Numbered from the stretch's first letter, positions 1 to 6,378 are shown. The stretch is DNA of 9,029 nucleotides from Alphaproteobacteria bacterium (GCA_024279075.1 JAJRRX010000393.1:1-9029); one strand, 5' to 3'. The notes: generated from the letters alone by a model not told the origin. Translations and numbers: made by a program.

Positions 1-16
1 ATCTAGAGGTAATATC

Positions 17-47
17 AAGGGCGCATCTTCGGGTGCGCCCTTTTTCT
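17..47 (+). terminator. Rho-independent terminator or attenuator upstream of aapQ
   Basis: An 11-bp stem (17-27 with 32-42, one T-G pair next to the loop) closes on a C(TTCG)G tetraloop at 28-31 and runs straight into five T residues (41-45). UUCG loops are exceptionally stable, so this is a convincing intrinsic terminator. It probably marks the 3' end of a gene just outside the window, expected to be aapJ, the periplasmic amino acid binding protein. The aap genes are usually one cluster, so the hairpin may act as a partial terminator that gives more binding protein than permease. That role is inference. Confidence 0.85.
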
Positions 48-63
48 AACAATACTTAACAAT
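47..63 (+). repeat. Short tandem direct repeat TAACAAT
   Basis: The heptamer TAACAAT occurs at 47-53 and again at 57-63, exactly 10 bp apart, so both copies face the same side of the helix. It sits directly after the terminator and about 80 bp before the aapQ start. The spacing would suit a DNA-binding protein, but the motif is short and AT-rich and could be chance. I recognise no known operator in it and no clear -35/-10 pair nearby. Confidence 0.3.
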
Positions 64-139
64 TTGTATTCAGCAAGCAGGGGCGGAAAGACCACCTCGC
101 ATAGGCTCGAATATTCCAACCATCAGGAGGGGGAGCGCC

Positions 140-1408
140 ATGGCTATGGCCGACCAACCCGCAGGCAAGTCTTTCAGACTTAGCATGCTGTTATACGATA
201 CCCGCTATCGTTCGATGACCATTCAGGTCATAATGCTGGCTTTATTTGCATATGGTGCATATTGGCTGCTCGATAACATGTATGCCAACTTGGCCGCTGC
301 CAACAAAGACCCGAATTTCGGGTTTCTGACCCAGCCGGCCGGCTATGACATCAACCAGCGCCTTATTGAATACACATCACAAAGCACCCACGCCCGTGCG
401 TGGCTTGTGGGCTTGCTCAACACGCTGCTGGTTGCGGTTGTTGGTTGTATCATTGCCACCTTTGTCGGTGTTGCGGTAGGCGTTTTGCGCCTGTCCAAAA
501 ACTGGATCGTTGCTAAGCTAATGACGATCTATATCGAGATTTTTCGCAATGTGCCGGTACTGCTCTGGATCGTGTTTATCAACGCTATTCTGTCTGAAAC
601 ATGGCCACAGCCAAAAGATTTTAAAGGCGATGAGGCCACTGCGTCTATGTCGCTTTGGGATTCGGTGATTGTTTCCAACCGCGGGATATTCACGCCGGAG
701 CCTATCTTTCTGGCCGGCTCCAATGTGCTGCTGATCACATTTATCCTTTCGATAATCGGTGTTTTTATTTTTGGCCGTTGGTCGAAAATGAAGCAAGAAG
801 CTACCGGGCAGATTTTGCCAAATTTCTGGATAAAGCTTGGCATACTGGTATTGCCGGTTCTTGTGATGTTTTTCATCATGGGCCAACCCATCGAGCTGGC
901 TTACCCCGGTTTTGAAGGCCGAGGCGCGATAGGGCCTGATGGCGAGGTTATCACCAAAGGGATATTCCGGATTGACGCCGATAGCGGCATCCATATTCGG
1001 CGCTCTCTGATTGCCCTCACGCTGGCCCTTGCACTGTATACCGCTGCGTTTATCGCAGAGGCGGTGCGGGCTGGTATTATGGCGATCGACAAAGGCCAAT
1101 CCGAAGCGGCGGGGGCCTTGGGCCTGCGCCAAAAACGGGTGATGAGCCTTGTGGTGCTGCCACAAGCCATGCGCGTTATTATCCCGCCACTCATTTCACA
1201 ATTCTTGAACCTGACCAAAAACTCGTCTCTGGCGGTTGCGGTGGGCTATATGGATGTGACCGGCACTTTGGGGGGCATTACGCTCAACCAAACGGGTCGT
1301 GCACTTGAGTGTATCTTGTTGTTGATGATCACCTACCTGACGATCTCTTTGAGCATCTCGATGGTGATGAACGTTTATAACAACTCTGTAAAACTGAAGG
1401 AGCGGTAA
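140..1408 (+). CDS. aapQ: General L-amino acid ABC transporter permease AapQ
   Basis: This is one of two inner-membrane permeases of the Aap general L-amino acid importer (polar amino acid uptake family, HisM-like). It pairs with AapM to form the channel driven by AapP. The 422-residue protein has several hydrophobic segments, for example about 28-45, 88-118, 123-150, 195-215, 233-249, 288-310 and 389-411. The cytoplasmic EAA loop that docks the ATPase is at about 322-343 (EAAGALG, then LPQA). Large non-hydrophobic insertions at about 150-190 and 250-287 fit the enlarged AapQ type rather than a minimal HisM permease. The start at 140 follows a strong ribosome site, AGGAGGGGG at 125-133; a second in-frame ATG at 146 is less well placed. 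The next gene begins 1 nt after the stop codon, so the two are cotranscribed and probably translationally coupled. The expected binding protein gene lies upstream of the window. Confidence 0.93.
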   Translation: MAMADQPAGKSFRLSMLLYDTRYRSMTIQVIMLALFAYGAYWLLDNMYANLAAANKDPNFGFLTQPAGYDINQRLIEYTSQSTHARAWLVGLLNTLLVAVVGCIIATFVGVAVGVLRLSKNWIVAKLMTIYIEIFRNVPVLLWIVFINAILSETWPQPKDFKGDEATASMSLWDSVIVSNRGIFTPEPIFLAGSNVLLITFILSIIGVFIFGRWSKMKQEATGQILPNFWIKLGILVLPVLVMFFIMGQPIELAYPGFEGRGAIGPDGEVITKGIFRIDADSGIHIRRSLIALTLALALYTAAFIAEAVRAGIMAIDKGQSEAAGALGLRQKRVMSLVVLPQAMRVIIPPLISQFLNLTKNSSLAVAVGYMDVTGTLGGITLNQTGRALECILLLMITYLTISLSISMVMNVYNNSVKLKER

Positions 1409-1409
1409 T

Positions 1410-2690
1410 ATGAGCGACCAATCTTACGTCCGCACCGAAATGCTCTCCGAGCAGCCTGCGCCGCTCGGGGAGACAGGTGTGATCAAATGGATGCGGGAAA
1501 ACCTGTTTTCCAGTCTTGGCAACAGCATCCTGTCTTTGCTGGCGCTTGCCCTCGTCATCTTTATTGGTGCTGAACTGCTGCCTTGGGCCATTCAACCTTC
1601 TTGGAGTTCAGGCTCGTTGCGGCAATGTATTGATGACCCGAATATCACCGGCGCGTGCTGGGGGGTTATCAGAGACCGCTTTAACCAACTATTGTTTGGC
1701 TTCTATCCACAAGAAGAGCAATGGCGCCCAATTTTGGCATTTTTCATGATGCTCACAGCCGTTGCGCCCGTGTTGTTTGACAAGCTGCCACGCAAAATGG
1801 TGTGGTTCTCGGCCCTGTATCCTTTTATCGGTGTTTGGCTGCTTTGGGGTGGCACGATCTGGGGGCCACTTATGGTTGTCGCCGGATTTATCATCGGATA
1901 CTTTGCCCACAAGTTCCTCACAGGTGTTGTTGGCGAGCTCGCCGCGATGATCGTCGCGTTGCTAGCAACGATTATCTGGTGGCTCTACGGTGCTGGGCCG
2001 GTGGCTGAAATGCTGTCAGCGGCAATGCCGATCGGCATTCCGGCGATTGAATCCTCCAAGTTTGGTGGCTTGATGCTGTCAATCACCATCGGGGTTTCGG
2101 GCATTGCGCTCTCGCTTCCGATCGGGATTATGCTGGCGCTTGGCCGTCAGTCTGACATGTTCATCATCAAGGTGCTGTCCGTTGGCTTCATCGAGTTTAT
2201 TCGCGGCGTGCCGCTGATTACACTCCTGTTCGTGGCTTCGGTGCTGCTGAACTTCTTCCTGCCACCCGGCACCAACTTTGACCTCATCCTGCGGGTGATC
2301 ATCATGGTGACCATCTTTGCCGCGGCCTATATGGCCGAGGTCATTCGAGGCGGTTTGGCAGCTTTGCCAACGGGCCAATATGAAGCAGCTGATGCGCTGG
2401 GCCTGGATTATTGGCAATCCATGCGCCTGATTATCATGCCACAAGCGCTCAAAATTTCCATTCCGGGCATTGTGGGCACGTTCATTGGCTTGTTCAAAGA
2501 TACAACCCTTGTGTCTATCATCGGCCTCTTGGACCCGGTTGGTCTGATCGGGACGATCCAAGGCTCGGGAGACTGGAACGGGATTGTTTGGGAACTTAAC
2601 ATGTTCATCGCGTTGATGTTCTGGGTCTTCACCTTCTCGATGTCACGTTACTCAATGTATCTTGAGAACAAACTCAAGACCACACACTAA
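1410..2690 (+). CDS. aapM: General L-amino acid ABC transporter permease AapM
   Basis: This is the second inner-membrane permease of the Aap amino acid importer, 426 residues. The N-terminal third carries a polar stretch with C73 and C83 and the GACW...FG.YP..E.WRP pattern (about 81-107) that I associate with AapM-type permeases. Membrane segments follow at roughly 108-124, 132-165 and 175-195. The C-terminal half is the conserved transport domain, with segments at about 219-245 and 265-285 and the EAA loop at 325-346 (EAADALG, then MPQA). The ribosome site AAGGAG at 1397-1402 lies inside the end of aapQ, and the start codon is 1 nt beyond the aapQ stop, which suggests translational coupling. 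Unlike many two-permease systems, AapQ and AapM are both long. No damage or frameshift is seen. Confidence 0.93.
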   Translation: MSDQSYVRTEMLSEQPAPLGETGVIKWMRENLFSSLGNSILSLLALALVIFIGAELLPWAIQPSWSSGSLRQCIDDPNITGACWGVIRDRFNQLLFGFYPQEEQWRPILAFFMMLTAVAPVLFDKLPRKMVWFSALYPFIGVWLLWGGTIWGPLMVVAGFIIGYFAHKFLTGVVGELAAMIVALLATIIWWLYGAGPVAEMLSAAMPIGIPAIESSKFGGLMLSITIGVSGIALSLPIGIMLALGRQSDMFIIKVLSVGFIEFIRGVPLITLLFVASVLLNFFLPPGTNFDLILRVIIMVTIFAAAYMAEVIRGGLAALPTGQYEAADALGLDYWQSMRLIIMPQALKISIPGIVGTFIGLFKDTTLVSIIGLLDPVGLIGTIQGSGDWNGIVWELNMFIALMFWVFTFSMSRYSMYLENKLKTTH

Positions 2691-2704
2691 TAGGGAGCAT
2701 AGAT

Positions 2705-3493
2705 ATGTCTCAAACAGCAGAAAAAGAAGCCAACAGCTCCGCTATGCAAGTGTCGGACGAAGTGGCGATTGAAATCCGCAACATGAACAAATGGTACGGG
2801 GATTTCCACGTGCTCAAAGATATTAACCTCACGGTTAATCGCGGCGAGCGTATCGTGGTGTGCGGGCCGTCAGGCTCGGGCAAATCCACCCTGATCCGGT
2901 GTATCAACCGGCTGGAAGAGCACCAGAAGGGCGATATCATTGTGGACGGGACCGAGCTTTCCTCGGACCTGAAAAACATTGATAAAATCCGGTCAGAAGT
3001 GGGCATGTGCTTTCAGCACTTCAACCTGTTTCCGCATCTGACCATTCTGGAAAACTGCACGCTCGCACCGATTTGGGTGCGCAAAACACCCAAGAAGGAA
3101 GCCGAAGAAATTGCGATGCATTTCCTTGAAAAGGTGAAGATCCCTGAGCAAGCGCTCAAGTATCCGGGCCAGCTTTCCGGTGGTCAGCAGCAGCGTGTGG
3201 CGATTGCCCGAAGCCTGTGCATGAAGCCGCGCATCATGCTGTTTGACGAGCCAACCTCAGCGCTCGACCCGGAGATGATCGCTGAAGTGCTCGACACCAT
3301 GATCGAGCTGGCCGAAGAAGGCATGACCATGATCTGCGTGACCCACGAAATGGGCTTTGCCCGCAAAGTGGCCAACCGCGTGATCTTTATGGATGCGGGC
3401 CAGATTGTGGAGCAGAACGAGCCGGAGGAGTTCTTCAACAATCCGAAGAGCGAGCGGACGCAGTTGTTCTTGAGCCAGATCTTGGGCCATTAA
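2705..3493 (+). CDS. aapP: General L-amino acid ABC transporter ATP-binding protein AapP
   Basis: This is the cytoplasmic ATPase that powers the AapQM permease, 262 residues, normal for the polar amino acid ABC family. All catalytic motifs are intact: Walker A GPSGSGKS at 54-61, Q-loop Q104 in CFQHFNLFPH, signature LSGGQQQR at 157-164, Walker B IMLFDE at 177-182, D-loop SALD at 185-188 and the switch histidine H214 in CVTHEMGFA. The first 20 or so residues form a polar extension ahead of the ABC core. The ribosome site AGGGAG at 2692-2697 is well spaced from the ATG, and the gap from aapM is only 14 bp, so it is the third gene of the same operon. A strong intrinsic terminator follows at 3531-3563. 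The family is certain; the exact name rests on the linked AapQ and AapM. Confidence 0.94.
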   Translation: MSQTAEKEANSSAMQVSDEVAIEIRNMNKWYGDFHVLKDINLTVNRGERIVVCGPSGSGKSTLIRCINRLEEHQKGDIIVDGTELSSDLKNIDKIRSEVGMCFQHFNLFPHLTILENCTLAPIWVRKTPKKEAEEIAMHFLEKVKIPEQALKYPGQLSGGQQQRVAIARSLCMKPRIMLFDEPTSALDPEMIAEVLDTMIELAEEGMTMICVTHEMGFARKVANRVIFMDAGQIVEQNEPEEFFNNPKSERTQLFLSQILGH

Positions 3494-3497
3494 TAAA

Positions 3498-3523
3498 GGT
3501 GCGTGCAGAGCACGCACCCTACG
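3498..3523 (+). repeat. REP-like hairpin with CTACG tail after aapP
   Basis: A perfect 9-bp inverted repeat, GGTGCGTGC (3498-3506) and GCACGCACC (3510-3518), flanks a 3-nt AGA loop. It starts 4 nt after the aapP stop. No T-run follows; instead there is CTACG at 3519-3523. The asymmetric GCACCCTACG ending resembles, from memory, a hairpin family scattered between genes in many proteobacterial and cyanobacterial genomes. It may also protect the 3' end of the aap mRNA. The hairpin is seen directly; the repeat assignment is inference. Confidence 0.5.
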
Positions 3524-3530
3524 AAATTTG

Positions 3531-3563
3531 CGCCGCTCGGGGGAAACCTCGGGCGGTGTTTTT
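3531..3563 (+). terminator. Intrinsic terminator of the aapQMP operon
   Basis: A GC-rich 12-bp stem (3531-3542 with 3547-3558, including a few G-T pairs) closes on a GAAA tetraloop at 3543-3546, a member of the stable GNRA loop class. Five T residues follow immediately (3559-3563). This is the best candidate for the end of the aapQMP transcript, 38 nt after the aapP stop. Confidence 0.85.
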
Positions 3564-3572
3564 AATTGGCCA

Positions 3573-3600
3573 GCGGTCCGGTGCTAAAGCACCGGACCGC
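3573..3600. repeat. Perfect 13-bp inverted repeat between convergent genes
   Basis: GCGGTCCGGTGCT (3573-3585) is followed, after only two bases, by its exact reverse complement (3588-3600). It would form a very strong hairpin in RNA from either strand. There is no T-run on either side, so it is not a textbook terminator. Placed between the convergent aap operon and the glycosyltransferase gene, it may block read-through in both directions or act as a 3' stabiliser. No function can be read from the sequence. Confidence 0.75.
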
Positions 3601-3619
3601 GCCTCGCCTTCGGCTCGGC
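3601..3619 (-). repeat. Small hairpin with tandem G-A mismatches in the glycosyltransferase 3' region
   Basis: On the minus strand this reads GCCGAGCCGAAGGCGAGGC: two 3-bp GCC/GGC stems separated by opposing GA/GA and capped by GAA. Tandem sheared G-A pairs can be stable in RNA, so this could fold in the 3' untranslated part of the glycosyltransferase mRNA. It directly abuts the 13-bp inverted repeat. Structure and role are inferred. Confidence 0.35.
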
Positions 3620-3688
3620 AAGCGGCGCGGCAACACAGTGAATAGGGCGGGCATAGTGCTAGCGCCGCGCGGGGCCACGGCGATGGGC

Positions 3689-4366
3689 TTAGCGGCGGTA
3701 GCGCACGGCGAGAGTTTCGGGACTGGCGCCGAGATAATATCGAATAAGGAGTGTGAGGTTGCGACGGCCGCGCCGCAGCCATTGGCCTTGGTATTTTGAA
3801 GCGCTGGTAACGGCATCTGCCTCAAGCAGGGTGAGATGGCCATTGAGCGCACGCGCAAGGGCGACGTCTTCCATCAGGGGCTGGTTGGGGTGGCCGCCAA
3901 CCTGTTGGTAGAGTTTGGCTGAGATCAGCAGGGCTTGGTCGCCATAAGGCAGCCCAAAGAAGCGGCTGCGCAGGTTGGCCCAGCCTGCTACGAGGCACGG
4001 GGGGAGGCCGGTGGCGTCAAACCGCAGGCGGAAGTATCCGGCCTTGTTTGGGGTGGCGAGATGGGCTTGCACCGCCTCTAGCCAGCCATTGCCGACCACC
4101 GTATCGGCGTGGACAAACAGCAACCACGGGCGCGTGGCCAGCGCTGCCCCTGCGCCAAGCTGCCCGCCACGGCTTGGGGCGACGGTTGCGAAGCGCGCGC
4201 CAATGTCATTGGCGATCGTCTCGATCCCGTCATCCGAGCCACCATCGACAATGATCAGCTCGCCGATCAGCCCCGCCTCTAGCCCTTCAGACAGCGCGGC
4301 AAGCGTTGGGCTGATGGTGGCTGCGGCGTTAAGCGTCGGGATAATCACGGAGATCGGAGCTGGCAT
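3689..4366 (-). CDS. Family 2 glycosyltransferase, TIGR04283 type
   Basis: This is a predicted cytoplasmic GT-A fold glycosyltransferase of 225 residues; donor and acceptor are unknown. The N-terminus ISVIIPTLNA (5-14) and ELIIVDGGSDD (36-46) are the nucleotide-binding strands of GT2 enzymes. LLFVHADT at 82-89 takes the place of the usual DXD region. GDQALLIS (142-149), PLMEDVALARAL (163-174), TSA (187-189) and the ending YYLGASPETLAVRY match the TIGR04283 subfamily, which is often encoded beside a DUF2064/TIGR04282 protein. That partner is absent here. I chose the ATG at 4366 because it starts at the conserved strand; an in-frame ATG at 4447 would add 27 non-conserved residues and overlap ygfZ. 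No good ribosome site precedes 4366. The gene is divergent from ygfZ, with only 48 bp between starts. The subfamily call is confident; the role is not known. Confidence 0.85.
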   Translation of the reverse strand: MPAPISVIIPTLNAAATISPTLAALSEGLEAGLIGELIIVDGGSDDGIETIANDIGARFATVAPSRGGQLGAGAALATRPWLLFVHADTVVGNGWLEAVQAHLATPNKAGYFRLRFDATGLPPCLVAGWANLRSRFFGLPYGDQALLISAKLYQQVGGHPNQPLMEDVALARALNGHLTLLEADAVTSASKYQGQWLRRGRRNLTLLIRYYLGASPETLAVRYRR

Positions 4367-4385
4367 GGGGGCTTTCGGGCTAGTA

Positions 4386-4414
4386 TTGGCGGGGCTGGCC
4401 CCTATATTAGCCAC
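4386..4414 (+). promoter_or_regulatory. Possible ygfZ promoter giving a leaderless transcript
   Basis: TATATT at 4403-4408 is a good -10 hexamer. Its expected start of transcription falls at or within 1-2 nt of the A of the ygfZ ATG at 4415. No Shine-Dalgarno sequence precedes that ATG, which fits a leaderless mRNA. The -35 is the weak point: TTGGCG at 4386-4391 is only 11 bp from the -10, and the hexamer at the ideal distance is poor. Treat this as a suggestion only. Confidence 0.3.
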
Positions 4415-5167
4415 ATGACCAACGGATACCATGATAAATCGCGGCAATTGCTGCGGATTTCCGGCAGTGACCGGCAGAGCTTTCTGCAGGGGCTGGTGAC
4501 GAATGACGTTTTGAAGCTAACCAACGGGCCGATCTATGCCGCGCTGCTCAGCGCGCAGGGGAAGTATATGTTTGACTTCTTTCTGGCAGAGGATGGCGAC
4601 GCGGTGCTGCTGGATGTGGCGGCTGCCCGCGCGCCCGCGCTGGCCCAGCGGCTGACCATGTATCGGCTGCGTGCCGATGTGCAGATAGAGGCCGATGAGC
4701 GCCCCGTCTGGCGGGGCATTGGCGATAAACCCGAGGGTGGGTTTGCCGACCCACGCCACGCAGCGATGGGCTGGCGGCTTTATGGTGAAGCTGCCACCGA
4801 GGCTTTGCCAGAAGACCATTTTGAAGCATTGCGGGTGGAGCATATTATTCCCGAGCCAGAACTGGTGGAGAACGAGACCTACATTCTGGAAGCCGGTTTT
4901 GAGCGTCTCAACGGGGTGGATTTCCGCAAGGGCTGCTATGTGGGGCAGGAAATTACGGCGCGGATGAAGCATAAAACCGAGCTGAAAAAGGGCTTGCGGC
5001 GGGTGGCTGTGCAGGGCAAGGCTGACTTTGGCACGGCCATCACGGCGGATGGAAAGCCGGCTGGGACGCTGTTTACCGTGGTGGATAGTTTTGGGCTGGC
5101 GCATTTGCGCTTTGACCGTGCCCAGGGCGAAATGCAGGCAGAGACCGCGAGACTAAAGCTGGCTTAA
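4415..5167 (+). CDS. ygfZ: Folate-binding YgfZ/IBA57 family protein (Fe-S cluster maintenance)
   Basis: This is a cytoplasmic tetrahydrofolate-binding protein related to the glycine cleavage T-protein. YgfZ in bacteria and IBA57 in mitochondria support assembly or repair of certain Fe-S enzymes, including radical-SAM proteins. The 250-residue protein opens with RISGSDRQSFLQGLVTNDV (14-32) and YAALLSAQGKYMFDFFL (41-57), typical of the family's folate-binding domain. It carries the hallmark KGCYVGQE at 172-179 with the conserved cysteine C174. It is shorter than the E. coli protein, as is common in alphaproteobacteria. The start at 4415 fits the family N-terminus but has no Shine-Dalgarno site. 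Its stop codon shares the bases TTAA with the stop of the convergent DUF3592 gene. A second Fe-S gene, mrp, lies about 1.2 kb further on in the opposite direction. Confidence 0.92.
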   Translation: MTNGYHDKSRQLLRISGSDRQSFLQGLVTNDVLKLTNGPIYAALLSAQGKYMFDFFLAEDGDAVLLDVAAARAPALAQRLTMYRLRADVQIEADERPVWRGIGDKPEGGFADPRHAAMGWRLYGEAATEALPEDHFEALRVEHIIPEPELVENETYILEAGFERLNGVDFRKGCYVGQEITARMKHKTELKKGLRRVAVQGKADFGTAITADGKPAGTLFTVVDSFGLAHLRFDRAQGEMQAETARLKLA

Positions 5168-5715
5168 TCCGGCTGCTTGGCTTGTTTTTCAGCCTTCCGC
5201 CGCGCCCGCCGCTCGCGGGCTTTGCGATTGCGCTTGAGCCGTTGCTGGTTTTTGTGAGACTTTCCACGAACGCGCCCCCAGATGCCCAGTATCACGATGG
5301 GCGTGGTGACCAGTAAAATAATACCCCCGATGCCAGTGTAAAACCGCCAGCCAATAAGCTGCACACGGGCGCTTGGGTCGGCGGGGTCAAACAGGATCTC
5401 GCGGGTTTCACCGATGCGAAAACGCCCGTCCATTGCCACAATCGGCTTCACGGTTTGGGGGGTGCCATTTTGGTCCGTGAAGGAAAATACCGGAAAGGTG
5501 TTCAGGCTTTGCGTAGACCAGCGCAGGCCGTTGCTGCTGCTTGAATATTCAATATCCACGATTTCGGCCTGAGTGCTTGCGGCGCGGCGGGAAAACTGGA
5601 AATCTTGGAATAGTAGCCAGAGGCCGAAGAAAAACCCAAGAACAACGAGGACCTGAAACCCGGTTACAAGCCAGATAAACCAGTGCCCACCCCCGGCTTT
5701 TTTCTTAGCGCTCAT
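5164..5715 (-). CDS. DUF3592 family membrane protein with basic C-terminal tail
   Basis: This is a predicted inner-membrane protein of 183 residues and unknown function. A first membrane segment lies at about 12-36. A soluble region at about 40-122 has the DUF3592 pattern: AEIVDIEY (50-57), FPVFSFTDQNG (74-84) and FRIGETREILFDPADPSARV (99-118). A second membrane segment is at about 126-147. The tail 148-183 holds 17 Lys or Arg in 36 residues and probably faces the cytoplasm under the positive-inside rule, where it could contact nucleic acid, ribosomes or acidic lipids (inference). The start overlaps the end of lysE by 11 nt, suggesting translational coupling; the ribosome site is weak (AAGG about 10 nt upstream). 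The stop overlaps the ygfZ stop by 4 nt. The family call is good; no function should be assumed. Confidence 0.8.
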   Translation of the reverse strand: MSAKKKAGGGHWFIWLVTGFQVLVVLGFFFGLWLLFQDFQFSRRAASTQAEIVDIEYSSSSNGLRWSTQSLNTFPVFSFTDQNGTPQTVKPIVAMDGRFRIGETREILFDPADPSARVQLIGWRFYTGIGGIILLVTTPIVILGIWGRVRGKSHKNQQRLKRNRKARERRARRKAEKQAKQPD

Positions 5716-6340
5716 CTAGTGCCAACCTTAGGCCAAGCCCTATAAAAATTTCGCCCAAGGAGCGGTCCAGCCACAGGCCAAAGCGCGGGTTGTTGCGCAG
5801 GCTACTGGTGAGCTTGTCACCCGCAAGTATCAGTGGTGGCTCAATGAAAGCCGCTACAACGATGATCAGGGTGCCATGCAAGAAAAGCTGCGCCCAGACC
5901 GGCCCTGCGCCCTCGACCACGAATTGGGGTAGGAAGGCGAGGAAAAAGATCGCGACTTTAGGGTTGAGTAGAGCGACAATGATACCTTGTTTGAAGATGG
6001 GAAAGGCGCGAGGGCTTGTGGCCGGGCCCTCTGCGATAAACCCGCTGCCGTCCGAGCGCAGGGCTTTGATGCCGAGATAGAGTAAGTATGCGGCCCCTGC
6101 CCATTTCACCACCGAAAAAGCCATGGCCGAAGTGGCGAGAATGGCTGAAAGCCCCGCCGCCGCCATCAGCACATGGCCAAAAGCACCGAGCCAAATGCCG
6201 CCAAGCGCCGCAAAGCCAGCCTTGCGACCACCGCGCACGGTTTGGCCGATGATGAAGGCAATGTCGGGGCCGGGCGCGAGGTTAAGCACCACGGCGGCGA
6301 CGAGAAAGCTGGTCCAATGCAGGAGGGTATAATCAAACAT
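5705..6340 (-). CDS. LysE/RhtB family amino acid exporter
   Basis: This is a predicted inner-membrane exporter of the LysE/RhtB family, which exports amino acids or related small molecules; the substrate cannot be read from sequence. The 211-residue length is typical. Family landmarks are LNLAPGPDIAFIIGQTVRGG (19-38), AGFAALGGIWLGAFGH (41-56), AAYLLYLGIKALR (83-95), ALLNPKVAIFFLAFLPQF (123-140) and the final FIGLGLRLAL (199-208). About six membrane segments are visible. The ATG at 6340 is the first possible start, since an in-frame TAA lies 9 nt before it. There is no Shine-Dalgarno site: the ten bases before the ATG read ACCTCCCCCT, nearly all pyrimidine. It lies 70 bp after mrp and overlaps the DUF3592 gene, so mrp-lysE-DUF3592 could be one transcript. 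Confidence 0.9.
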   Translation of the reverse strand: MFDYTLLHWTSFLVAAVVLNLAPGPDIAFIIGQTVRGGRKAGFAALGGIWLGAFGHVLMAAAGLSAILATSAMAFSVVKWAGAAYLLYLGIKALRSDGSGFIAEGPATSPRAFPIFKQGIIVALLNPKVAIFFLAFLPQFVVEGAGPVWAQLFLHGTLIIVVAAFIEPPLILAGDKLTSSLRNNPRFGLWLDRSLGEIFIGLGLRLALDER

Positions 6341-6378
6341 AGGGGGAGGTTAGCGCAGGTTTCTGCGTTGGGCAAGGC

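Noticed and set aside
1..12. TAG at 4-6 or TAA at 10-12 as the end of aapJ
   Set aside because: Too few bases are available upstream to establish the reading frame of any protein.
518..1165. Long open frame on the minus strand inside aapQ (215 codons)
   Set aside because: It lies wholly antisense to a strongly conserved permease, and its translation is His/Arg/Gln-rich with no domain or signal, typical of a shadow frame.
3562..3858. Small open frames on both strands across the hairpin cluster and the glycosyltransferase 3' end
   Set aside because: They overlap inverted repeats and the glycosyltransferase end, and their composition is only what GC-rich DNA gives by chance.
4367..4447. Upstream ATG at 4447 for the glycosyltransferase
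   Set aside because: The added 27 residues are not family-like and would overlap the ygfZ start; the conserved first strand begins at the ATG at 4366.
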